A stretch of 64,000 bases of DNA, taken from NCBI RefSeq assembly GCF_052156535.1, contig NZ_JBQKUP010000038.1, positions 1-64,000 of the forward strand, in the 5' to 3' direction. The DNA is from Nitrospira_E sp052156535. Lineage in GTDB: Bacteria; Nitrospirota; Nitrospiria; Nitrospirales; UBA8639. Both the position numbers and the translations under genes were made by a program. Under the pieces are notes generated by a model, which was given only the letters and a program-made list of their open reading frames with translations, did no database searches and was not told where the DNA came from. This document shows, one piece after another, positions 1 through 8,937 of this stretch (position 1 is the stretch's first letter; the number at the start of each line of letters is the position of its first letter).

Positions 1-43
1 AAACATTTTTCGCAATGTCGATCCCAATTGTTGTACGCTTCAT
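1..43 (-). CDS. IS110-family transposase, N-terminal fragment cut by window edge
   Basis: Only the first 14 codons lie in the window. They read MKRTTIGIDIAKNV on the minus strand, starting from an ATG at 43 behind a good ribosome site (AAAGGAGGAG at about 50-59). The GIDIAKN pattern is typical of the N-terminal RuvC-like DEDD domain of IS110/IS1111 transposases, where this Asp is the first catalytic acid. The rest of the gene lies outside the window, so intactness cannot be judged. Confidence 0.7.
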   Translation of the reverse strand, partial: MKRTTIGIDIAKNV

Positions 44-230
44 GATGACTCCTCCTTTTCGTTGAACGCTGGGTACATGGTGATCCAGCTTGGCACACTC
101 GATGCCGTCCTTAAAGGGGGAGTCCATACCATTATCCTGAGAGAATCGAAGGATCTGTTTCCAACCCGACTGACAAATACCTGTCGCCATCACGTTCTTA
201 TCAAGGAAATCTCAATTGGGCGCCGGGAAC
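44..230. mobile_element. Probable non-coding end of the IS110-type element
   Basis: This 187-bp stretch lies between the transposase start and the stop of the radical SAM gene, and I see no gene in it. IS110 elements are known to carry a non-coding end upstream of the recombinase that encodes a structured bridge RNA; in the IS1111 group the RNA lies downstream instead. The element boundary is not visible, because IS110 elements lack conventional terminal inverted repeats. Assignment is by position only. Confidence 0.3.
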
Positions 231-2435
231 CTACACCAACAGCAGGCCGACGGCTCTGGCTTTGTGGGCAGAAGCGGACTGCCACCACTTATCAAACCCC
301 TTTGGTCCGCCAAACGGAAAGCCCGCCCGAACTTCTTTATAGATAGGATACCGATGTCCCCCCGCTTGATGCACCGGCACGGCACGTTCGATCAGATTCA
401 GAAACCATTCCCCCTGGCCTCGCTTCAGCCTCACTTCTTCATCTGTTGTTCGATTCGGCAAAATAATTTTGTATTGTTCGCCATTTCCCCGATCAACATC
501 CGGCTGCCCGCCGATCCAAACGAATTTCCGCTCTAACCTGGAATGATCTTCCCGCTCTTCGCTCTCCAAGACCTGCTTGACCCAGGAGCGTTTAACTTTT
601 GGTTTCGGGACCCGCTCCGGAAACCATTCACGGACATCACGGGTCAATTCCAGCCCTTCCTTGTAATGCCATAGAGCCGCTCGCAGACCCTCTCCGATCC
701 ATTCCGGCATTGATGCCAGGTCATCCACATGAACCAAATCATTTTCTGCAAACCCTCCGAATGCCGGACCGACAAGTTGAATGCCGTAGGCTTGGGGATT
801 CAAACCAATGGGACTATGGGCGGTGGTGGTAAACCGATGCCAGAAGGCCGATTGAATGAGATCATGCGCAAACAATTGGCGTACCCGTTCGAGGCTTTCA
901 ATGGTTTCCCCGATCGTCTCACTGGGAAGCCCGTACATGAGATAGGCATGCACCAGAATCTCCGCGTTCCGGCAGGCCTGAACCACCCGAACCGTCTGAT
1001 CGACGGTGATACCTTTTTTAACCAAAGCCAGCAGACGATCACACGCCGCTTCCAAACCGGCGCTCAAGGCAATGCAGCCGGAGGCGGCGAGCAGACGGCA
1101 GAGGTCGGGCGTAAACGCCGGTTCAAACCGGACGTTTCCCCACCAGGAAATGGTAACCTCCCGTTCGAGCAGAGATAGCGCAAGATTTTTTAATCCCGCC
1201 GGGGGAGCGGCCTCATCCACGAAGTGAAACCCGCAACATCCGGTTTCGGCGATCAGGGCTTCGATCCGATCCACCAACACTTCGCCCGGTGAGACTTCAT
1301 ACCGGCCGATGTAATCCAGCCCTACATCGCAGAACGTACATTGCTTCCAGTAACACCCGTGCGCCACCGTTAATTTATTCCAATGTCCATCGGACCAGAG
1401 CCGATGCATGGGATTCAACGTATCCAACACGGAAATATACTGATTGAGAGGTAATCCATCGTACGTTGGGGTTCCCACTTCGACCTGCGAAACATCCGGC
1501 TCGCCGGCTCCGTCCTGCCAGACGACAGTTTGCCCTGAACGAAGAAACGTCCGGCACAGATCCGGCCCTCTCCGCTTTCCTTCCAGGTATTCCAACAGAC
1601 AGAGAAAGGGCCGCTCCCCATCGTCAAGGGTCACGAAATCAACGACTTCAAACAGTCGAGGGTCCCGTATCCGGCGCAACTCCGTATTGGGATACCCTCC
1701 CCCAAGCACGACTTTGATCTCCGGCCTTCTGCCCCGCAATTGTTGACCCATGCGAAGAGCGCCATACAGATTGCCGGGAAACGGCACCGAAAACCCGACG
1801 ACAGCGGGTTGATGCCGGTCCACATGCCGCCAGAGCGCGTCTATCATCCACTCGTCAGTGAGACTCATGGTTTGGGCCAGGGCTTCCTCAAGACGATCAT
1901 AGGAACTCGCCTGCATGGCAATGGATTCGGCATAGCGACTCAACGCAAAGTGGGGCGTAATGGTGGCCTGAACCAGGTCGGCAAGATCTTCAAGATACAA
2001 GGTTGCCAGATGCTTAGCCTGGTCGGCTTGATTGTATGCACGATGTCTCCCATCTTGATTTTCTGAACTCTTTAAGGAAAAGCGTGGACCTTGGGGAAGG
2101 AAGGTGCCCTGACAAATGCGCGAAGCCAAGGTGGGATTTCGACCCTGCAAAAAGCTAATCACCGGATCAATCGTCTCGACATACGCCCGCTCCAGACTCA
2201 GCATTTGCCGCGCCTCACCAGGCAGTTCGTCAAGGGACGTCTTCCGGAGTTCGGTAAAGACCCGGCTCAGGCCACCACGGGAGAATAGGGCCAACACCAT
2301 TTCAATGCCCACATCAGCCTGATGCGTGCGATACCCTTGGGACCGCAAGAACCCCGTCAAATAGGCCGTGGACGGATATGGCGTATTGAGTTGAGTCAGA
2401 GGAGGGATCACCAACAGGACAGATAAATCAGGCAT
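231..2435 (-). CDS. Cobalamin-binding-domain radical SAM protein
   Basis: The protein has 734 residues. Residues 1-40 and about 195-290 resemble a B12-binding Rossmann region (VLLVIPP near the start, VVGFSVPFP and KVVLGGGYPN later). A radical SAM barrel follows, with the cluster motif HGCYWKQCTFCD at about 360-370 (Cys361, Cys366, Cys369). The spacing is CX4CX2C rather than the usual CX3CX2C. The tail (about 560-734) is basic and unrecognised. The family includes methyltransferases and RiPP- or lipid-modifying enzymes; the substrate here is unknown. No strong ribosome site precedes the ATG at 2435. It lies on the same strand as the alpha-E/ATP-grasp pair but 365 bp downstream, with a repeat between, so co-transcription is uncertain. 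Confidence 0.8.
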   Translation of the reverse strand: MPDLSVLLVIPPLTQLNTPYPSTAYLTGFLRSQGYRTHQADVGIEMVLALFSRGGLSRVFTELRKTSLDELPGEARQMLSLERAYVETIDPVISFLQGRNPTLASRICQGTFLPQGPRFSLKSSENQDGRHRAYNQADQAKHLATLYLEDLADLVQATITPHFALSRYAESIAMQASSYDRLEEALAQTMSLTDEWMIDALWRHVDRHQPAVVGFSVPFPGNLYGALRMGQQLRGRRPEIKVVLGGGYPNTELRRIRDPRLFEVVDFVTLDDGERPFLCLLEYLEGKRRGPDLCRTFLRSGQTVVWQDGAGEPDVSQVEVGTPTYDGLPLNQYISVLDTLNPMHRLWSDGHWNKLTVAHGCYWKQCTFCDVGLDYIGRYEVSPGEVLVDRIEALIAETGCCGFHFVDEAAPPAGLKNLALSLLEREVTISWWGNVRFEPAFTPDLCRLLAASGCIALSAGLEAACDRLLALVKKGITVDQTVRVVQACRNAEILVHAYLMYGLPSETIGETIESLERVRQLFAHDLIQSAFWHRFTTTAHSPIGLNPQAYGIQLVGPAFGGFAENDLVHVDDLASMPEWIGEGLRAALWHYKEGLELTRDVREWFPERVPKPKVKRSWVKQVLESEEREDHSRLERKFVWIGGQPDVDRGNGEQYKIILPNRTTDEEVRLKRGQGEWFLNLIERAVPVHQAGGHRYPIYKEVRAGFPFGGPKGFDKWWQSASAHKARAVGLLLV

Positions 2436-2632
2436 GGTATGGTGAGATTCTGGGGGAACAACACGAATACCAATGATTCGCTCTTCGCTTCATTATGAGA
2501 GTGGCAAGGCCTTGTCAAGGAAACAGAGAAAGCTTACCCCAGTTCGACCTGGACTACAACTCAGAGCAGAAGAGAATATTGGGAGTTTTCAAGGTAGATT
2601 CAACCCAAAAACGGCAGTTGGCCATCTCGGAA

Positions 2633-2740
2633 CCCTTCGACTGCCGCAGAAGCTGCGACGCTCAGGGCGAACGGACTCTCACCCAACGGGTGACCACTTC
2701 GGCACCCCGTTCGTGCTGAGGCTCTCGAAGCATGAACAGG
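2633..2740. repeat. Dispersed CTTCGA/CTCAGG-type imperfect inverted repeat
   Basis: The left arm (2633-2674) begins CCCTTCGAC and ends CTCAGGGCGAACGG. The right arm (2707-2740) begins CCGTTCGTGCTGAGGCT and continues with CTCGAAG. Each arm has the look of the short palindromic repeats scattered between genes in many environmental bacteria, and the two arms are roughly inverted copies. The surrounding 2436-2800 gap holds no convincing gene. The same CTTCG/CTCAGG words recur inside the MITE copies further along. Confidence 0.6.
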
Positions 2741-2800
2741 CTAGAGGCGCTGTAACTGCCGTGTTTAGGTGCAAGGTCCTCCCCGCAAGGGAAACCGCTT

Positions 2801-3790
2801 TTATCCGGTTTGAGATTGGGTTTGGGATTGAGAAAGGGTGGAATAACCACTCGTGCGGAAAAAGGCCAACGCGATTAGGTTGGAAAGCTGGTCAAAATGC
2901 TCAAGCACCTGGGTCAGAAAATGCGATAGGCCTGTAGAATAGACCTCTTGCAGACTACCGAATTCCAGATCCGCCGCCAAGGCCCCACTTAATCTGATCG
3001 CCTGACGGGTTTCAGCCCTTCGACTACTTCCCGCCAACCGTTCCACGACTTTACTGATTTGCGCCGTCGTATACCGGACCGATCGAGGGAATTTATCATG
3101 AAAAAGGAGAAATTCAACGATTCGTTTCGGCACCAACTGTGTGGAATAAAATTTCCGATAGGCCTCGAAGGCACTGGCCGACTTCAATGCGGCTAAACAC
3201 TGATGGTATTCGGAAATTCTCCTGGGTTCCGTCGTAGGATCACTGAGGACAGGAATATCAATGAGTCGAGCGGTCCGTCCACCCCGTTCAATATTCAGTC
3301 CCAACCGGTAAAAATTCCATCCCTCATCGTGAACCATCGTGCTGCCGACAACCCCGTCCAACGTGTAGCAGGTATTCCGCACATATCTGAGCAAATCGTG
3401 GGTATCCGACCACAGATCAAATTCGGTCTTTCCCTTGAGGCTGAGATAAAAATCATTCATAAAATGCCAGACTTCACTGGATAACTGATCTTGGATCCCG
3501 CGGGCGCTGTTTCTGGCGGCCGCAATGAGATTCGTCAGCGAATTCGGATTGTCCCGGCAAAGCGTAACAAATTCCATAACCGGTCTGGTCTGAACTTCCC
3601 CAAAAATTTTGGTAAAGGCTTCCAGCTCACCGGTGTCTTCCAAATATCGTGTCCAAATATTGGCCTGGTCTTCCTGGGTCGCAATCTCCGTCAGCAAATG
3701 AAAATGCACATCCACGAACCTGGCCGTATATTCGGCCCGCTCCACAGAGCGCCCGATCCAGAAAAACGATTCTGCGGTCCGGCTTAACAT
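2801..3790 (-). CDS. Alpha-E domain protein (DUF403)
   Basis: The protein has 329 residues and opens with MLSRTAESFFWIGRSVERAE, the hallmark of the all-helical alpha-E family. The domain covers nearly the whole length; the tail (about residues 310-329) is a Ser/Gln/Thr-rich extension. The start lies 3 bases after the stop of the ATP-grasp gene upstream, so the two are almost certainly co-translated. In this family the alpha-E protein is the regular partner of a circularly permuted ATP-grasp enzyme, and both are predicted to act in peptide or amide-bond formation. The biochemical role of alpha-E is not known. Confidence 0.88.
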   Translation of the reverse strand: MLSRTAESFFWIGRSVERAEYTARFVDVHFHLLTEIATQEDQANIWTRYLEDTGELEAFTKIFGEVQTRPVMEFVTLCRDNPNSLTNLIAAARNSARGIQDQLSSEVWHFMNDFYLSLKGKTEFDLWSDTHDLLRYVRNTCYTLDGVVGSTMVHDEGWNFYRLGLNIERGGRTARLIDIPVLSDPTTEPRRISEYHQCLAALKSASAFEAYRKFYSTQLVPKRIVEFLLFHDKFPRSVRYTTAQISKVVERLAGSSRRAETRQAIRLSGALAADLEFGSLQEVYSTGLSHFLTQVLEHFDQLSNLIALAFFRTSGYSTLSQSQTQSQTG

Positions 3791-3793
3791 GGT

Positions 3794-5254
3794 TCATTCA
3801 TCTCCATAGAGCACCCATGTATCCTTGCTTCCCCCGCCCTGCGAAGAATTCACGACCAGGGAGCCTTCCTTCAACGCGACACGGGTCAGTCCTCCCAACG
3901 ACAAGGAAATCTCTTCCCCCCAGAGCACAAAGGGCCGAAGATCGACATGCCTCCCGACCAATCGCATATTCTCTTCTCCATCCACGACACACGGATGATG
4001 CGAAAGAGTCACCACCGGCTGGGCAATGTAACTTCGCGGATCCGTCTCTATTTTCTTCCGAAATTCCTCCTGCTCGGCCTTGGTCGAACTGGGTCCCATC
4101 AACATCCCGTATCCGCCTGATTCCGCCACGGCTTTCACAACCAATGATCCCAGATGTTCCAATACGTACTTCCGATCTTCAGGATTTCCGCACAAATACG
4201 TGGGGACATTTTGCAGAATGGGTTTCTCACTTAAATAGTAGTCGATCATTTTCGGCACAAAGGTATAGACCGCCTTGTCGTCCGCGATCCCGTTCCCGAT
4301 GCCATTGGCCAGGCCCACATTCCCTGCTCGATAGGCCCGGACCAGGCCGGGAACGCCTAACACGGAATCCTTGCGAAACACTTCAGGATCGAGGAAGGCA
4401 TCATCCACCCGGCGATAAATCACATCCACCTGTTGTAGACCTTGGGTGGTCTTCATATAGACCTTATCATCGGATTCCACCACCAGATCCCGGCCTTCCA
4501 CCATTTGAATCCCCATTTGTAAGGATAAAAAGCAATGTTCAAAGTAGGCGGAGTTAAACACACCGGGAGTCAAAAGGACGACGGTCGGGTTTTCCTTACT
4601 GAGGGGAGCCAGCCACTTGAGATTCTCCAGGAGTTGCGTCGGATATTGATCGACAGGCCGGACTTGCATGTCGGCAAACAGATTGGGAAACAGTTGCTTC
4701 ATGACCAGTCGGTTTTCCAGAACGTACGACACGCCTGATGGTGTCCGGAGATTATCCTCCAGGACATAGTATTGGCCTTCATGGTTCCGGACCAAATCAA
4801 CTCCCGATACATGAATGAACACCTCTTTGGGAGGACAAAAACCCACTAAATCTTTCTGGAAATGCACGGAACTTTCTATGAGCTCACGAGGCACCACGTG
4901 ATCGTTCAAAATCCGTTGCTCGCTATATAAGTCCACTAAAAACATATTCAGGGCCATGACGCGCTGGCGGATTCCCTCCTCAATAACTCGCCATTCGAGA
5001 TCCGGGATAATTCGTGGCATCAGATCAAAAGGAAAAATCTTCTCCGTTTGCTGGAGATCGCCATAGACGGTAAACGTAATCCCCTGTCGCAAAAACGCCT
5101 GATCGGCCTGACGCCGTTTCAACTCCAGATCCTTCGAAGAGAAATTCCGTAGCCGTTCGACGAGACGCCGGTAATGACGGCGTGGAACCCCGGTCGACTC
5201 GAACATTTCATCGAATCCCGGTTTCATTTGATAGCGGTCAAATAACGATTTCAC
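3794..5254 (-). CDS. Circularly permuted ATP-grasp protein, type 2
   Basis: The protein has 486 residues and matches the CP_ATPgrasp (old DUF404/DUF407) family along its length. Recognisable blocks are VYGDLQQTEKIFPFDLMPRI (about 60-80), the EDNLRTPSGVSYVLENR region (about 165-185), and the C-terminal GGLTRVA and SSQGGGSKDTWV segments. By family, it should activate a carboxylate with ATP and ligate it to an amine (amidoligase prediction from comparative genomics). It is the first gene of a two-gene operon with the alpha-E protein and diverges from the large transglutaminase at 5551. The fused protein at 8938 is a second version of the same pair. Confidence 0.88.
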   Translation of the reverse strand: MKSLFDRYQMKPGFDEMFESTGVPRRHYRRLVERLRNFSSKDLELKRRQADQAFLRQGITFTVYGDLQQTEKIFPFDLMPRIIPDLEWRVIEEGIRQRVMALNMFLVDLYSEQRILNDHVVPRELIESSVHFQKDLVGFCPPKEVFIHVSGVDLVRNHEGQYYVLEDNLRTPSGVSYVLENRLVMKQLFPNLFADMQVRPVDQYPTQLLENLKWLAPLSKENPTVVLLTPGVFNSAYFEHCFLSLQMGIQMVEGRDLVVESDDKVYMKTTQGLQQVDVIYRRVDDAFLDPEVFRKDSVLGVPGLVRAYRAGNVGLANGIGNGIADDKAVYTFVPKMIDYYLSEKPILQNVPTYLCGNPEDRKYVLEHLGSLVVKAVAESGGYGMLMGPSSTKAEQEEFRKKIETDPRSYIAQPVVTLSHHPCVVDGEENMRLVGRHVDLRPFVLWGEEISLSLGGLTRVALKEGSLVVNSSQGGGSKDTWVLYGDE

Positions 5255-5550
5255 AACCCTATCCTTTGATCAGTGGCCTCTGGGCAATAAGACGATCTCA
5301 CCGAAAATTACGGTGTAAAGTGTAGCATAGGCGACCGACACAATAGCAATTTCAACAAGAGAACACGAACCATACAAACCTTGTCCTGACGCGGTGATTG
5401 GATCATTGGGGGAATAGTTCAGGTGAAAGAGAATGGTGCAAAGAACGAAGGAGAGTGCTAAGATCCTTTGACACGTTATGTGAAGGTGGTCATTTCATTT
5501 TTCCGCTTTTCTTTCACCAAAACAGGTATTCCCTGGGCTATTGATTTTTC
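5255..5550. promoter_or_regulatory. Divergent intergenic region of the amidoligase locus
   Basis: The 296-bp gap separates the two divergent arms of the ATP-grasp/transglutaminase locus, so it must hold promoters for both directions. I see no convincing -35/-10 pair, operator palindrome or small gene in it. Confidence 0.5.
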
Positions 5551-8500
5551 ATGGCACTCCACGTCGCACTCAATCACCAAACGCATTATCACTACGATCG
5601 CCGCGTTCAGATGGGACCTCACGTCATCCGGTTGCGACCGGCTCCCCATAGCCGGACTCCAATTCTAAGTTACGCACTCAAGATTGAGCCCAGCGGTTAT
5701 TTCCTGAACTGGCAACAGGATCCTCACGGTAACTATCTGGCACGGATTATTTATCCTGAAAAGGTTCAAGAATTTCATGTGGAAGTCGACCTGGTGGCCG
5801 ACATGGTCATCTATAATCCATTTGATTTTTTTCTGGAGCCGGACGCCGAGACACTCCCCTTCAACTATGATCCCCTGGTCAAAGAGGACCTGCTGCCGTA
5901 TTTGGCCAAAGAAACGCCAGGCCCGCGACTGCAAGAATGGCTGCGACAGTTCACCGCGCCACACGATGATCCGACCGTACCCTTTTTAATGAGTCTCAAT
6001 CAGCAACTGAAGTCTCAAATCGACTATGTCGTCCGCATGGAACCCGGTGTGCAAACTCCTGATGAAACATTGGAACTGGGACGTGGATCGTGCCGGGACA
6101 CCGGTTGGCTCCTCGTACAGATCCTTCGCCACCTGGGCATTGCCAGTCGTTTCGTCTCCGGCTATTTGATTCAGCTTGTCGCCGACGTGAAATCGTTGGA
6201 CGGTCCGTCTGGTACCGATCGGGATTTTACAGACCTTCACGCCTGGGTAGAGGCCTATCTGCCGGGGGCCGGATGGGTGGGATTGGATGCCACGTCCGGC
6301 CTGTTGGCTGGAGAAGGTCACATCCCGCTGGCCTGCACACCTCACCCTCTGACCGCTACGCCAATTAGTGGAGCGATGGAGGTTTGTGAAACGACGTTTT
6401 CTCATGAAATGTCGGTCACCCGTATTGTGGAATCGCCACGGGTGACCAAGCCCTACACAGAAGAACAATGGCAGGCGATCGATCATTTTGGACAACGACT
6501 GGATCAGGAATTGGCAATCAACGATGTCCGGCTCACGATCGGAGGAGAACCCACCTTTATCTCCATTGATCATCCCGATGCGCCTGAATGGAATACGGAG
6601 GCTGTCGGTGAGACGAAACGACCATTGGCGGCGAATCTCATCAAACGCTTACGGGACCGTTTCGCCCCTGGCGGACTTCTGCACTTTGGCCAAGGTAAAT
6701 GGTACCCCGGCGAACCGTTGCCACGCTGGGCCTTTAGCCTCTATTGGCGGCAGGATGGAAAACCGATCTGGCAGGAAGACCAACTCTTTGCCAAAGAAAA
6801 TCAGGACTCAAACATTTCCGCCGATGATGCCAACCACTTCATTCAAGGAATCGCCAAACGGGTAGAAGTCGGCACCAAAACCATTCAACCCGTCTATGAA
6901 GATCCCTGGCATTTCATCGGTCAGGAACGAAAGCTGCCGGAAAATCTCGAACCGGCCACCAATAATCTCGACGACCCCATGGCTCGTGCCCGGCTTGCTA
7001 AGGTATATGAACGGGGTCTGGGCAAACCGGCTGGCTATGTCCTGCCCTTGCAACGCTGGAATGCCAAGGACGGACCTCGTCGCTGGGTCACTGCGGCATG
7101 GACCACACGCAGTCAGCACTTGTTTTTGGTACCGGGTGACTCGCCAATCGGCTTTCGATTGCCTCTCCCGTCATTACCGGTTATTGATCCCAAAGAGTAT
7201 CCCTATATCATCCCGACTGACCCCTTCGACATCCGAGGGCCCTTACCCGATCCGATTCAGGAATCCTCTCTTCAGGAACGCCGGTTAAAAAAACTACGAG
7301 GAGAAGAAGGGCAACATGAACCGGCTCAAGTAATCATGGGACAGCAAAGCGGGATCGGCACAGGAGGTGTGGTTCGCGCATCTCTCACGGTGGAACCTCG
7401 CAACGGGCACCTCTGCGTATTCATGCCGCCCCTGGAATCAGCTGAAGATTATCTTGATCTGGTCGCCGTCGTTAAGGACACCGCTGCGGAATTAAACCAG
7501 CCAATTCACCTGGAAGGCTACACGCCCCCCTATGACCCTCGCATCAACGTTTTGAAAATCACTCCTGATCCTGGAGTGCTCGAGGTGAATATCCACCCCG
7601 CGAAAAATTGGGCGGACATGGTCGCGATTACCACGGCCATCTATGAAGAAGCGAGGCTCTGCCGATTAGGCACGGAAAAGTTCATGTTGGATGGACGACA
7701 CACGGGAACCGGGGGAGGCAATCATGTAGTCATGGGAGGCAACACTCCTGCTGACAGTCCTTTTCTGCGTCGGCCTGATCTCCTGCGCAGCATGATCGCT
7801 TACTGGCAACGGCATCCTTCTCTCTCCTATGTCTTTTCCGGTCTCTTCATAGGCCCCACCAGTCAGGCTCCCCGCATCGATGAGGCCCGTCATGATTCCT
7901 TGTACGAACTGGAACTGGGATTTGCCCAAGTCCCCGCTCCCAACGTCGGGGCACCACCACGGCCATGGTTGGTCGATCGGATCTTTCGAAATCTGCTCAT
8001 TGATGTCACGGGGAATACGCATCGCACGGAAATTTGTATCGACAAACTCTATTCCCCGGATGGCCCGACCGGTCGACTCGGACTGGTAGAATTCCGGGCC
8101 TTCGAAATGCCGCCCCACGAACGCATGAGTCTGGCTCAACAGGTTCTGCTCCTGACCCTCGTTGCGAATTTCTGGAAAACACCGGACCAGGGAAACCTCG
8201 TTCGATGGGGGACCCAACTTCATGATCGTTTTATGCTCCCCCACTTTCTCTCTCAGGATCTCCATGAAGTCATCCAGGAAATGAATCGCTCCGGTTACGA
8301 ACTGCAAGACGACTGGTTCGCACCTCATCTGGAGTTCCGTTTTCCCCTCTTTGGCTCAATCAACTATGGCAGTCTGGTGATGGAAGTTCGACAGGCTCTG
8401 GAACCCTGGCATGTCATGGGAGAGCAAGGAGCACCTGGTGGCACCGTCCGATATGTGGATTCCTCGGTCGAACGCCTACAGATCAAACTGTCCGGCTTAA

Positions 8501-8883
8501 CTGAAAACCGTTATGTTATTGCCTGCAATGGCAAACGCGTGCCCATGATCCCAACCGGACGACAAGGAGAGGCGGTCGGCGGCGTGCGATATCGAGCCTG
8601 GCAACCTCCCAACTGTTTACATCCAAAGATCGGAATTGACGCCCCACTGACTTTTGACATTTACGATCAATGGGCCGGGCGGGCGGTTGCCGGGTGTACC
8701 TATCATGTGGCCCACCCGGGCGGACGAAACTTTGAACATTTCCCCGTCAACGCCTATGAAGCCGAAAGCCGCCGGTTGGCCAGGTTTCATTCCTTTGGTC
8801 ATACCGCGGGACCCTATCCCGAACCACCAGATACCTCCCGGCCTGAATTTCCTTGTACGCTGGACCTTCGATGGCCTGCCTAA
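5551..8883 (+). CDS. Large transglutaminase-like protein with DUF2126 domain
   Basis: The protein has 1110 residues. Residues 1-90 form the bacterial transglutaminase N-terminal beta domain. The papain-like core follows, with Cys181 (GRGSCRDTGW), His230 (DLHAWVEAYL) and Asp246 (WVGLDATSG), so the Cys-His-Asp triad is intact. The rest (about 290-1110) is the DUF2126 region, including the long Gly-rich GRHTGTGGGNHVVMGG segment near 715-735. Relatives always neighbour ATP-grasp/alpha-E genes and are thought to act on peptide or amide bonds, either cleaving or cross-linking; this is a prediction. No signal peptide is visible, so a cytoplasmic location is likely. The ribosome site before ATG 5551 is weak. 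Confidence 0.88.
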   Translation: MALHVALNHQTHYHYDRRVQMGPHVIRLRPAPHSRTPILSYALKIEPSGYFLNWQQDPHGNYLARIIYPEKVQEFHVEVDLVADMVIYNPFDFFLEPDAETLPFNYDPLVKEDLLPYLAKETPGPRLQEWLRQFTAPHDDPTVPFLMSLNQQLKSQIDYVVRMEPGVQTPDETLELGRGSCRDTGWLLVQILRHLGIASRFVSGYLIQLVADVKSLDGPSGTDRDFTDLHAWVEAYLPGAGWVGLDATSGLLAGEGHIPLACTPHPLTATPISGAMEVCETTFSHEMSVTRIVESPRVTKPYTEEQWQAIDHFGQRLDQELAINDVRLTIGGEPTFISIDHPDAPEWNTEAVGETKRPLAANLIKRLRDRFAPGGLLHFGQGKWYPGEPLPRWAFSLYWRQDGKPIWQEDQLFAKENQDSNISADDANHFIQGIAKRVEVGTKTIQPVYEDPWHFIGQERKLPENLEPATNNLDDPMARARLAKVYERGLGKPAGYVLPLQRWNAKDGPRRWVTAAWTTRSQHLFLVPGDSPIGFRLPLPSLPVIDPKEYPYIIPTDPFDIRGPLPDPIQESSLQERRLKKLRGEEGQHEPAQVIMGQQSGIGTGGVVRASLTVEPRNGHLCVFMPPLESAEDYLDLVAVVKDTAAELNQPIHLEGYTPPYDPRINVLKITPDPGVLEVNIHPAKNWADMVAITTAIYEEARLCRLGTEKFMLDGRHTGTGGGNHVVMGGNTPADSPFLRRPDLLRSMIAYWQRHPSLSYVFSGLFIGPTSQAPRIDEARHDSLYELELGFAQVPAPNVGAPPRPWLVDRIFRNLLIDVTGNTHRTEICIDKLYSPDGPTGRLGLVEFRAFEMPPHERMSLAQQVLLLTLVANFWKTPDQGNLVRWGTQLHDRFMLPHFLSQDLHEVIQEMNRSGYELQDDWFAPHLEFRFPLFGSINYGSLVMEVRQALEPWHVMGEQGAPGGTVRYVDSSVERLQIKLSGLTENRYVIACNGKRVPMIPTGRQGEAVGGVRYRAWQPPNCLHPKIGIDAPLTFDIYDQWAGRAVAGCTYHVAHPGGRNFEHFPVNAYEAESRRLARFHSFGHTAGPYPEPPDTSRPEFPCTLDLRWPA

Positions 8884-8937
8884 TCACATACAGTGGACAG
8901 TGTATCCAGGAAACGGTAAGGTAATTTTGATTTTCCC

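Noticed and set aside
88..110. Sigma-54-like TGGCAC-N5-xTGC at the window start
   Set aside because: It points away from the transposase and lies inside the mobile-element end; a single weak match is expected by chance.
3649..4557. 302-codon plus-strand frame
   Set aside because: It is antisense to the alpha-E and ATP-grasp genes; rich in Arg, Pro and Ser as expected for a shadow frame.
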